NCBI GenBank assembly: GCA_934045075.1
Contig: OW203738.1
Coordinates: 2,232,001-2,296,000 of the forward strand
DNA length: 64,000 nucleotides
Direction of reading: 5' to 3'
DNA from: Yponomeuta sedellus
Lineage: Eukaryota; Arthropoda; Insecta; Lepidoptera; Yponomeutidae
This document shows positions 54,058 to 63,194 of the stretch, piece after piece. The notes beneath the pieces were generated by a model. That model worked only from the letters and a program-made list of their open reading frames with translations. It ran no database searches and was not told the DNA's origin. The position numbers and the translations under genes were made by a program. Position 1 is the first letter of the stretch. Each line of letters begins with the position of its first letter.

Positions 54058-54385
54058 GGTCTCGTTGACTCAGCGGTATCACGTCTAATTACCACTCTGG
54101 ATTTCGTGGGTTCGATTCTAATTGCTGTGTGGTGTCGGCCTAGACAATAGCACCAACCCAATTCTTCCTGCGGGTGTCGTAAAAGGCGACTAAGGGACAC
54201 AAACCGGGGGGTGGGCAGCAGCGCCCTCTGCAGTACAATTCCACCAAACTGCGATCCCCAACCCGCATGCCCAGAGTGGGGATTATGGGCACTACCCCTC
54301 AATGATGGCACAACCTTGCGCTATGGCGCTCATTAGGGGAGGGCTATGTCCAGCAGTGGACTAATATAGCCTGAAGAAGAAGAAC
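54058..54385 (+). mobile_element. tRNA-headed SINE with RTE-like 3' end, full length
   Basis: The head at about 54058-54120 (gttgactcagcggtatcac; box B gggttcgattcta) is followed by a body (ttcttcctgcgggtgtcgta, cccaacccgcatgcccag). The last ~70 bp (gcgctcattaggggagggct, atgtccagcagtggactaat, atagcctgaagaagaag) match the 3' end of RTE fragments at 24127-24275 and 45003-45212. Such sharing is expected where a SINE uses a LINE's reverse transcriptase. Confidence 0.85.
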
Positions 54386-54389
54386 ATTC

Positions 54390-54780
54390 CCACTGCGGGC
54401 CGCAGTAGATTTATACAAAATAGCCTCAGACCGAGTGTATTTCCATTTTGTGATGTCTTTTGCCTGTCCTAGTGTAGCCGAGTACAAATTGACAAATTGG
54501 AGATAAAGGAATTTTTATGTGGCTGTGACTTTGTTGGCGTGGAATAATATTTACAACAATTCAATCAATCAAAATATTTATTGCATAAAAAGATCTTAAA
54601 TAACACTGAGTGTATAGCACCGATTATGGACCCTGTCGGGCGCGGCAATATAACTTAAAACTAACATGCTTATTATCTCATATATAATTTGACATTGATG
54701 ATGCCTGGTTACAATATAGCACAAAGTATCCTAGTTTGGGACCAGGACCCGTGATTGAGTCGTGTGGAAGTTATAGTTAC
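54390..54780. other. Unassigned
   Basis: Possible LINE-tail remnant (aatatttattgcataaaaag) near 54570; otherwise nothing. Confidence 0.3.
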
Positions 54781-54784
54781 ATTC

Positions 54785-55160
54785 TAATGAAGCGATCGTG
54801 GCCTAGTTAAACCGAGTGATTGGAATCAATCACTTGCATTAAGCAAAAACAGGCGCGGTCAGCTGCGGTATGGGTGACCGTCCTGTGACTACCGCTAGTG
54901 GCGTTTTTTCGGAGCGCTTCCGTGCTTCGCAAGGCACGTTAAGCCGTTGGTGCCGGCTATCATGTAATGGCAGTCGTCAAGCCATGTCAGAAGCCTTATG
55001 GGCGGCTTGATAACTTCTGACAGTAAGACCCGCCACTGTCGCACAATAGTCCACCAACCCGGACTTGGCCAACGAGGTGGAGTATGGCCTAACCTTCCTG
55101 CGATGCGGGAAGAGACCCGTACCCCAGCAGTGGGGAAATAATAGAGTTGATATCGATCGA
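54785..55160 (+). mobile_element. 5S-derived SINE, full length, tandem tail
   Basis: The head has cattaagcaaaaacaggcgc and tatgggtgaccgtcctg. The 3' end runs into gttgatatcgatcgatcgat, a short tandem tail. Full-length layout. Confidence 0.88.
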
Positions 55161-55164
55161 TCGA

Positions 55165-55540
55165 TAATGCAGCCTTACGTCATACGTTCCTGTGGGGTTC
55201 AAACTTTTAGTCAGTAAAGAGTACGGGCTTAAGGCGGCCCCTCAGTTTTGCCATAAAGAACCGTTATTAGCAGTAATTGATTAAAGTCTTAGGTCCTTGA
55301 TCCTAGGTTCTACTCTGTAGGTTCTAAGAATAGTTGTTAAGATTTCTCATGTTCACTTTTAGACTAAAATGCTGATACAAAACAAGTTATGAAGTTATTT
55401 TCATTGGTGGCGTTAGTTAGCACCGTTGAGCGTCATCCCATGCGAAGTAATTAGGTTTTAATTCACAAGAGGCACCTTACCTTACACCAATATTATGTTT
55501 CGAGGACATAAATCAAGGTTTGCTCGACCACTCAGATAGT
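55165..55540. other. Unassigned
   Basis: Nothing recognised. Confidence 0.3.
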
Positions 55541-55543
55541 TAG

Positions 55544-55796
55544 TTAGACCTGAGATTTCCGCACTCAGCCTCATAGTTGAGCCATTGTACGTAGCAAGCG
55601 CTGAGGTACGCTAACACCTCAGACGCTAGGGTTTCCTTACGATGTTTTCCTTCACAGTCAGCGAGTAGTATTGCTACTATAATTTCACAAATGTACATAA
55701 CTTAGAAAACAAAGTCATTGGTACATGCCAGGGTTCGAACCCACGACCTTCCGATTGAGAAGCCGGCGTTCTACACCGCTCCGCTACCACCACTCT
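55544..55796 (-). mobile_element. tRNA-headed SINE, second head type, uninterrupted
   Basis: Minus strand: head ggtggtagcggagcggtgta, box B gggttcgaaccctgg, then catgtaccaatgactttg and the shared body. Acts as the empty-site reference for the MITE at 46820. Confidence 0.8.
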
Positions 55797-55799
55797 GAC

Positions 55800-56100
55800 C
55801 ACTCAGATTTCCTCACGACGTTTTCCTTTGTAGTTAGCTAGCGGTATCACAGAGTCATAGGTACTAGATTTGAAGCCACCACCTTTCAAATAATTATAAG
55901 GTCAACGTTTTACCTATGCACGTAGTACCTAATTCAAGAAGCGAAAGAGGTATTTTAGGATAACACGTGGCTAGCCCCTGTCTTTACTTATCCCTTACTT
56001 TGGTATCCCCAGGGTGAGTATCGAAATTTAAAAACCGCATTTTTTTCTTCATTCATCTGGATAGCGGACTCCGACTTACAATTGGCTGAATCATATTTTT
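55800..56100. other. Unassigned
   Basis: A cctcacgacgttttccttt piece at 55810-55835 belongs to the shared SINE body. Otherwise nothing. Confidence 0.3.
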
Positions 56101-56103
56101 TTT

Positions 56104-56216
56104 AAAACCTATTTAGAGGCTAAAAATTCCTCCCATGTCGGGACATACCAGCGCTCTCCCAACTGAGCTAATGGGCAAGTGCCGGTAACAGCGAAATTTC
56201 GAACTTTATAATATTG
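56104..56216 (-). mobile_element. Family T remnant
   Basis: aaaacctatttagaggctaa, then a tRNA-like unit with a deletion through the box B/anticodon region. Confidence 0.7.
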
Positions 56217-56251
56217 TCTGAATTATTTACAGATCACATTATTTATTTATT

Positions 56252-56505
56252 TTATTTATTAATACTTTTATGGCACTTACATAAGTTTACAATGCGGTGG
56301 ACTTAATGTCCTTAGCATTTTTTACCAGTCAACGGCAGGAGGTAAAAGAAATTATTTGTGGATGTGGTCATACCTGTTATACAAAATCTATGGCCTTTCC
56401 GTCTACGTATTCAAATGAGATACAGCGTCCAATGTCACCTTTACTAACACCAGATGGGCGAAGGGACCATCCGGACGCCGCTATGCCTGGGACATTGTTT
56501 TGTAG
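56252..56505 (+). repeat. LINE-tail-like repeat plus repeat V piece
   Basis: 56252-56345 matches 52100-52200. 56420-56505 matches repeat V (tacagcgtccaatgtcacc, ctatgcctgggacattg). Confidence 0.5.
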
Positions 56506-56843
56506 AAGAGGAATGAATGAGAAATGTCTCTACTTGAGAAACTGGTCTACGGCATATCCAGCCTCATTGAGCCGTATACTTCAGATCACTGTAGTAACAA
56601 GCAGTATGTGTTAAATCACTATTGATACAGTGATGAAGGGAACCATCGTGGGGAAACCAGCGGTTTGGTTGACTCCATACGTATTGTCTTGTCTTTCCTG
56701 AGGGCTAGGCGGATTAGGCTGTGGCGAGCACATGTCAACTCGGCGCGTGCGCTACAAACTCCAACATTCCTGCATCGCGCAATCAAACTGTTTTAATGAC
56801 ATATTATCATAAATATAATAATAATAGTATATAATAGTATATA

Positions 56844-57609
56844 TACAGGGCGTCCCAAAGTTATGGGCCATGAAGGGAAAGTACCTTAAATATCGTAGAT
56901 AGGGTATTTCGTTGAAAGAAGACTTTATGTTATTTTTAAAAGTTAGTAATTCTGCATTCAAAGATTTTCAAAAAATTACTTGCCTTGTCTGGGAATCGAA
57001 CAGACTTAAATTTAAAAAAAAACACCCCTACTTTTAAAATGCCAATCGAAAGAATGGCCAAAAACTAATAACTCTTCTAAAGTAACATAGTATTTTAAAA
57101 GAAAGGAACAGCGTGAAATTAATCAAATTAAAAAAATACATGTAACTGCCGTAGTCAATTAAGTTGAAAATTAAAAATGAAAATCAACAGGCAGCGGACT
57201 CATTAAAGGATTGACGATTTGCGTAAGACAAGAGGGATCACATTATGAGCATTTAATTAATTAATTTACAAAAAAATACCCACTTCATTGACTACGGCAG
57301 TTTCATGTATGTTTTTAATTTGATTAAAATGATTAATTTCACGCTGTTCCTTTCTTTTAAAACACTATGTTACTTCAGAAGAGTTATTAGTTTTAGGCCT
57401 TTTTTCGATTGGCATCATAAAAGTAGGGGTGTTTTTTTAAAATTTAAGTCAGTTCGATTCCCAGACAAGGCAAGTAATTTTTAGAAAATCTTTGAATGAA
57501 GAATTACTATCTTTTAAAAATAACATAAAGTCTTCTTTCAGCAAAATACCCTATCTACGATATTTAAGGTACTTTCCCTTCATGGCCCATAACTTTGGGA
57601 CGCCCTGTA
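56844..57609. mobile_element. 762-bp foldback element with ~315-bp arms, TA-flanked
   Basis: Begins cagggcgtcccaaagttatg and ends with its inverse; TA at 56844-56845 and 57608-57609. Arms 56846-57160 and 57287-57607 are near-complementary and enclose a ~125-bp loop. The CAGGG start and TA duplication suggest mariner-type mobilisation. Mirror open frames in the arms (PYLRYLRYFPFMAHNFGTPC in both) follow from the symmetry. One arm carries a box B-like cagttcgattcccagac. Confidence 0.85.
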
Positions 57610-57654
57610 TACTTCCCTATAGTTTTGACCCCGACGTGATCAGGATGTATGGTT

Positions 57655-57810
57655 GGTTTTCCCAGCACCTATGCTGGTCAAGCCTAAGCCATCTAAAACA
57701 ATGTCTCAGGCACTGCAGCGTCCGACTAGTGCCTTCACTCATCTAGCGTGAGTAAAGATGCCACTGGACGCTGTATAAATCACCTCATTACGTAGATGAA
57801 AGGGCCAAAG
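57655..57810 (-). repeat. Repeat V, minus strand
   Basis: cactggacgctgtataaatc and cactcatctagcgtgagt in inverse order. Confidence 0.6.
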
Positions 57811-57935
57811 TTTACTTAGTTAAAACTTAAAATCCATAAAGTGCATTTAAGTTGGCAGCGTTATGACTAAGAGCAGCTAAATACTGGCGAATAAATATAA
57901 AAAGCTTTACATTAAGATTTTCTGCTGCGCTGCCT

Positions 57936-58311
57936 TAAGGTTAGTTTCTGAATTGAGAGTTTCACTAAGTAAATAGTAGTAGTGCTGTACATACATACAT
58001 AACCTCACGCCTGTATCCCAGAGGGGTAGGCAGAGACCAGGGACTGTCACTAGCCACGATCCTGACGGATCACCTTCGCTTCATCAACGTTCATAAGTCG
58101 TTGCATGCACGCACGCCAGTTCTGGGTACTTTTTATCTTTCCCTTTGCTAATCCACCCCCTATTTGGTCGATGTATGTTCGTTTGGGACGTCCCTTACCA
58201 GCCCTTCCACTCACGTAGTAGTGCTGTCTCTTCGAATTTCCCAGGAAGAGCGGGACAGAACGTCACTTAAGTATTTACTTAGTAAAATTCTCAACTCAGA
58301 AACTGACCCTC
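57936..58311. mobile_element. TIR element split by LINE fragment
   Basis: ggttagtttctgaattgaga at the left is inverted at the right as tctcaactcagaaactgacc. The interior (agtagtgctgtctcttcg) matches the 22348-22487 copy. Confidence 0.7.
57989..58214 (-). pseudogene. LINE C-terminal fragment with 13-bp TSD
   Basis: The minus strand reads GRAGKGRPKRTYIDQIGGG, then KIKSTQNWRACMQRLMNVDE and AKVIRQDRG before a stop, then an ATGT tail. gtagtagtgctgt lies at 57976-57988 and 58215-58227. It is the longest of four copies of this coding end; clade unresolved. Confidence 0.8.
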
Positions 58312-59002
58312 AATCTATCGTCTACTGCTTTTAGCAGTAAATTAAATGAAGCATATAAATCTTAACCGGCCGAAACTGAAACCTTTTTGGTGTCACAAAA
58401 ATGCCGCATCGTGCTTTTATGAAATAAAATGTTAAAAAAAGAAAAAATCGCCTGCCTCATAAAAATAGCCACAACAACGCACGCACGCAATACTGTAATT
58501 TAATTTACGAACGTACCTTTGTTAAAAGTAAAAGCGCGATTTTCCAGTCCACATTCGTTCCGCGTAGAAAGAGAGAGTATACCCGTGGAGCGTAGAGCCT
58601 TCACTACCGCACCAAACATTAAAAATTCAACTAAAAAAAAACTTAACCTCCCACATAGAAAAGTCACTTCGAACTCACACGAGACACTGGCCGGTTGATA
58701 AACTACATTTTTTTTATTTGTCCGCTCTCAGCGTTCCATTTAATTTGAATTTGGAACTCTGTCGCGGCGATTCGCACAGGCGTGCGCCTGACGCGGCGAA
58801 CGGAACGTCACTGAAAGGTTTTTCTGGACTCCTGAAGAAAATCGCGCAGCGCTGAATTTTCTTCTGGACACTGCTCTGTTTTTCAATGAAACTTTTTGGA
58901 GCAAAAGTAAACAGTTGTTCTATAAACCAACCTAGAGCCTAAACGGAAAACATCGTGAGAAAATTTAGTCTCAAGTCTTTAATTAATTTAATTCAATCAA
59001 AT
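58312..59002. other. Unassigned, locally GC-richer
   Basis: 58735-58880 is GC-richer (gtcgcggcgattcgcacagg, cctgacgcggcg) and shows no repeat matches. It could be unique genomic sequence, but I cannot support an exon. Confidence 0.3.
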
Positions 59003-59133
59003 TTAGGGTCTGTTTCACAATCTGCAGATCAAGTTTCGGTTACGCTATCCGCAACCAGGCTACCGGCACCGGCAGCCCTGGTTTCGGATGGCTTATCTGG
59101 AAATTTATTTGAACATTGTGAAACAGGGGCTTA
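59003..59133. mobile_element. 125-bp MITE, PIF/Harbinger-like
   Basis: gggtctgtttcacaatc at 59006 is inverted near 59115-59130 (cattgtgaaacaggggc), with TTA on both sides. The TTA duplication and GGGTCTGTTTCACA-type end fit Harbinger MITEs. Confidence 0.75.
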
Positions 59134-59139
59134 GTCGTA

Positions 59140-59320
59140 TTTAGTCACACATTGGAGTCTCAGATGTACACATACTAATCGCCTATTCTCATTATCCATA
59201 ATCTCTCTCCAAGAGAAGGCCTGTGAATTTTAGTGGACTAAGACTGCTTAATGGGCTAGAATATGAAAAGTTTAAATTATGAGGACCAGAGTCCATCTCT
59301 AAATATTGTATTTTTCTGGA
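59140..59320. other. Nothing recognised
   Basis: Short stretch, no signal. Confidence 0.3.
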
Positions 59321-59324
59321 GCAG

Positions 59325-59530
59325 TGAGGGCTGATGTTGTTATAGTTATAAGCAGTGTTACTGCAGAGCACAGTCTTTGAGAGAAAGGAGGGCCTAATCA
59401 TTACGCGTGCCCACGTGGACTGGCTATTTAAAGCAATAGTGTATGTAAACACACCACCCCAGACACTCGGGTTTCCTCACAATGATTTCCTTCACAGTTT
59501 TCGCGCGGTACCGTTTTTACGAGTATAATT
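59325..59530 (-). mobile_element. SINE (shared-body group), diverged
   Basis: attacgcgtgcccacgtgga, cagacactcgggtttcctca, tgatttccttcacag in minus-strand body order. Confidence 0.55.
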
Positions 59531-59892
59531 ACTGTGGAGTTAAAATGAAAACTTCTACTGTACACGATCTATATACAGCAGAATCGTTGCTGAAAGCTTG
59601 AAAAAGCGTTAAAAAAGCTGAAGATGTCTCAAGACCCCTGAAAGTTATACGCATGCGCGCTTTAACAAGTGTGTGTTTCTTGTTCACCTTACATTTTCAG
59701 ACTACCTAAGCGTCGCTGCGGACGAGATTGACCTTTATTTCTTGAGTCGCAACGTCGGTTATCGTTCGAAAACCGGCGTAAAGGGTAAGGTTGTGTTTCG
59801 GATAACGTTAATGTCACCCCTCTCTGTTCCTCTTGTGTATGTCACATACATTTATGCCGCTCATTTGAATTTTAATTGTGCTGAGCCGGCGG

Positions 59893-59961
59893 TGTTATCT
59901 CGGATATCGGCGGCTCTCGCGGTCTTGCTGTCACGGGAGGTCCGGGTTCGATCCTAGGCCG
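59893..59961 (+). mobile_element. tRNA-Asp-like sequence, probable SINE head
   Basis: The anticodon-loop stretch ctgtcac would give GTC (Asp), with box B gggttcgatcct. The D arm is poorly paired and no 3' acceptor partner is clear. Confidence 0.4.
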
Positions 59962-60037
59962 TACATTTTCTTACAGAATAGTTATATTTAACAGAGCTAG
60001 ATAAGTAGGATTTTTAAAGTGTAAAACATTGTATTTT

Positions 60038-60537
60038 CTTACGTCAGAGTTAGATTTTTATATGTTTGATGAGTTACATTTTTTTAAATGTAAATCATTG
60101 GCGCTCGTGGCCTAGGCGAACCGAGTGATTGGAATCAATCACTTGAGTTAAACAACAACAGGCGCGGTCGGGTGCAGGATGGGTGACCGTCCCGTGACTA
60201 CCGCTAGTGGCATTTTTCAGAGCACTTCCGTGCTTCGCAAGGCACGTTAAGCCATTGGTGCCGGCTGTCATGTAATGGCAGTCGTTAAGCCATGTCAGAG
60301 GCCTTATGGGCGGCTTGATAACTTCTGACAGTTAGGCTCGCCACTGTCTTACAATCCTCCACCAACCCGGACTTGGCCCCCGTGGTGGAGTATGGCCTAA
60401 CCTTTCTGCGATGCAGGAAGAGACGCGTGCCCCAGCAGTGGGGACATACCACTCGGTTCACCTTGGCCACAAGCGCATCTTACATTAGAGTTAGATTTTT
60501 ATGAGTTTGAGTTTTTTAATTGTAAATCATTGGCGTT
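60038..60537 (+). repeat. Direct duplication flanking a 5S-SINE
   Basis: 60050-60104 (agagttagatttttatatgt ... aaatgtaaatcattggcg) recurs at 60487-60535 (agagttagatttttatgagt ... aattgtaaatcattggcg). The block is far longer than a target duplication, so it reflects a local duplication that took in the SINE junction. Confidence 0.65.
60101..60479 (+). mobile_element. 5S-derived SINE with inverted 5' stub at its 3' end
   Basis: Full-length plus-strand copy to 60449 (gatgggtgaccgtcccg; ccccagcagtggggacatac). Immediately after come 28-30 bp of the family's own head in reverse (cactcggttcaccttggcca). Confidence 0.85.
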
Positions 60538-60676
60538 GTTAATTTATTTCTCGTACTAATCGACTCTGAGCTAGGACGCGAGCAGACATACGGACAGACG
60601 GTCGGACGTAGCAAAACTATAAGGATTCCTTGTCGAATTAGGAACCTAACCCTAAAAAAGCCTACTGCATACTAAA

Positions 60677-61825
60677 TTGCATTACTTACAGCCCTGACTA
60701 CCTACTTTGCAGTTAGGTTTAACATCGGAACGATATCACTGTACCCACATGATTATACTATTTTTATTTTTAATGCACTAACCCGTGCTAAGGAACAAAT
60801 TTTAAAAACCTATTTAGAGGCTAAAAATTTCACCCATGCCGGGATTCGAACCCGCAACCTCTGGCTATCCGTGCCAGCGCTCTACCAATTGAGCCAATGG
60901 GCGACTCACGGCATCAGTGAAATTTCGAACCTCTTTACACTATTCTCTGTATTACGTACAGGCAGCGACATCTGACTTAAGCAAATTGCATTACTTACAG
61001 CCCCGACTACCTACTTTGCAGTTAGGTTTAACATCGGAACAATATCACTGTATCCACATGATTATACTATTTTTATTTTTAATGCACTAACCCGTGCTAA
61101 GGAAAAAAATTTAAAAACCTATTTAGAGGCTAAAAATTTTCCCCCATGCCGGGATTCGAACCCGCAACCTCTGGCTATCCGTGCCAGCGCTCTACCAATT
61201 GAGTCAATGGGCGACTCACGGCATCAGTGAAATTTCAAACCTCTTTACACTATTCTCTGTATTACGTACAGGCAGCGACATCTGACTTAAGCAAATGCAT
61301 TACTTACAGCCCCGACTACCTACTTTGCAGTTAGGTTTAACATCGGAATGATATCACTGTACCCACATGATTATGCAATTTTTATTTTTAATGCACTAAC
61401 CCGTGCTAAGAAACAAATTTTAAAAACCTATTTAAAGGCTAAAATTTGCATTTTTATTCAGTTTTAAAATTTGTTCCTTAGCACGGGTTAGTGCATTAAA
61501 AATAAAAATAGTATAATCATGTGGGTACAGTGATATCGTTCTGATGTTAAACCTAACTGCAAAGTAGGTAGTCGGGGCTGTAAGTAATGCAATTTGCTTA
61601 AGTCAGGTGTCGCTGCCTGTACGTAATACAGAGAATAGTGTAAAGAGGTTCGAAATTTCACTGATGCCGTGAGTCGCCCATTGGCTCAATTGGTAGAGCG
61701 CTGGCACGGATAGCCAGAGGTTGCGGGTTCGAATCCCGGCATGGGTGAAATTTTTAGCCTCTAAATAGGTTTATAAAATTTGTTCCTTAGCACGGGTTAG
61801 TGCATTAAAAATAAAAATAGTATAA
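60677..61825. mobile_element. Family T array: exact 309-bp period, then inverted unit
   Basis: aatgcactaacccgtgctaa recurs at 60772, 61081 and 61390 on the plus strand (period 309). Minus-strand tRNA-like units lie at 60831-60902 and 61141-61212. After a 20-bp junction near 61441-61462 the orientation flips, giving a plus-strand unit with its tRNA-like part at 61676-61747. The whole can fold as a long hairpin. Confidence 0.92.
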
Positions 61826-61827
61826 GG

Positions 61828-61945
61828 GGGAAGATAAAAAGTACGTGCATGCAACGCCTTATTAACGTTGATGAATAGAAGGTGACGTGGCAAGTGGCAG
61901 TCCCTGGTCTCTGCCTACCCCACTGGGATACAGGCGTGGGATAAA
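61828..61945 (+). pseudogene. LINE C-terminal fragment, decayed
   Basis: gaagataaaaagtacgtgca, atgaacgttgatga-type segment and ctggtctctgcctacccc match the 57989-58214 fragment; the frame is broken. Confidence 0.6.
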
Positions 61946-61949
61946 GGTG

Positions 61950-62205
61950 CATGTACAATTTATAGAAACATTATCAGTCTTGAATTACTCTGCAACGCAA
62001 AAGCAGATTGCACAGCATGATAATTATCATTAAAATACACATACGAGTAATTAGTATCAGGAAATTTGATTAAACATTTCACATTATAATTAAGTTTTTT
62101 TTGTATTTTCACTTCCGTTTTTTTTTTCCAATTTTATGTACCTTTTTAAGTTTGAAGTTCAACTAAAAACTCAAGGAATAATCGTCAATAACAGTTTATT
62201 TCCAC
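61950..62205. other. Unassigned
   Basis: AT-rich, nothing recognised. Confidence 0.3.
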
Positions 62206-62210
62206 GAACC

Positions 62211-62433
62211 TACAGTATGTTAGCTTTTAGAATACACCTTGGCTACTATCGGATAGAATCGGATTCGTGTGATGGAAATATGGAAACTAATATAACACTT
62301 CATTTCGAAATCGGAACGAAAATAGTGAGGAAAAGTTTTAAACAGAGCAGGAAGTAGTATTACACTCGTGTGCTTTCGGCAAAATCCAAAGCCTACTAGA
62401 GCCCGAGGTATATTCTGAAAGCTAACGACTGTA
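62211..62433. mobile_element. 219-bp TA-flanked MITE
   Basis: The element is 62213-62431: cagtatgttagcttttagaa and its inverse (ttctgaaagctaacgactg), with TA on both sides. Decayed sister at 25716-25940. Confidence 0.75.
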
Positions 62434-62439
62434 CTCTGA

Positions 62440-62630
62440 AGCATTAGAAACCCACTTCAATCAAGTATCACTCTGACTAAGGCAGGGAGATTGAAGTCGA
62501 GTGTTTGACGATGCCATCATCTTGGCTCGGATAATTTACTACCAGGGTAAATTAGAGCCACTTTTCTTGGCTGTTGAGGCATTTGACAGTCTTTTAAATA
62601 ATTTACAATATTATTTCCGTTGGTTATTAC
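62440..62630. other. Unassigned
   Basis: Nothing recognised. Confidence 0.3.
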
Positions 62631-62632
62631 AT

Positions 62633-62876
62633 AACATAACTTAACATAACGTAACGTGACGTGACGTAAAGTAACGTAACGTAACATTAAAACGTAACAT
62701 TTAATACAAGCACATACATTGCTTCTGGCCCCCCACTAGAATACCCTGTGTCGTGGGAGCTAGAAACAACGACATCACAAACATGTAAATATCCAAGAAC
62801 TGGGTTTCTTTGTCCCCAGCCGGGATTCGAACCCGGGGACCTCTTGCATGGAAGACAGACGCGCTACCACTTAATA
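62633..62876 (-). mobile_element. tRNA-Gly-like SINE with expanded tail
   Basis: The head on the minus strand has box B gggttcgaatcccgg. The tail at 62633-62700 is an irregular array of ATAAC, CGTAAC and CGTGA 5-mers (taacgtaacgtgacgtgacg), longer than in other copies. Confidence 0.75.
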
Positions 62877-62979
62877 TAAACACTGCTATAATATAGACAG
62901 GTATTTTTGGTTCTCTATTATAATGGGCATGACGAAAGATTTTGAAATCATCTTCATTTGAAAATAAGTGTTGTGGGTG

Positions 62980-63190
62980 CAAACCCTCAGCTTATACTCA
63001 GCATGAGGCCTTTTTTCCGTTGCATCGACAGACAGTGTATCACTATCTGTAGCGTTGGAATTTGTTTTCGTTTTATTCACCTGTAGTTCCTCTTTTCTTC
63101 TGCTTTTGTTTTATTCCTGCTTTCTTTTCTGTATTTTCCTTTTCTTCTAAAATCTGGTATGTCTATGTGGCGTTAAATAAATGTTTTTTC
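62980..63190 (+). repeat. LINE 3' UTR, uninterrupted
   Basis: gtgcaaaccctcagcttata ... ggtatgtctatgtggcgtta and aataaatgttttttcctctt. Gives the empty site for the SINE at 50974-51340. Confidence 0.5.
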
Positions 63191-63194
63191 CTCT

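Noticed and set aside
56752..57746. Two matching small proteins on opposite strands (56752-56961 and 57492-57746)
   Set aside because: They are mirror images created by the foldback arms; no start context or independent conservation.
58700..58900. Host promoter or first exon in the GC-richer patch
   Set aside because: Suggestive base composition only; no splice sites, ORF or motif that I can support.
59673..59957. 94-codon frame as a gene
   Set aside because: Its end runs through a tRNA-Asp-like sequence and the peptide has no recognisable domain.
60677..61440. CRISPR-like array
   Set aside because: Units are 309 bp, contain tRNA-like promoters and have no short unique spacers; the genome is eukaryotic.
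60831..61747. Functional tRNA gene cluster
   Set aside because: Units have box A and B, but the anticodon loop lacks T33, one T-stem pair and one acceptor pair are mismatched, and the variable region does not suit a Ser isotype. All units sit in mobile repeats.
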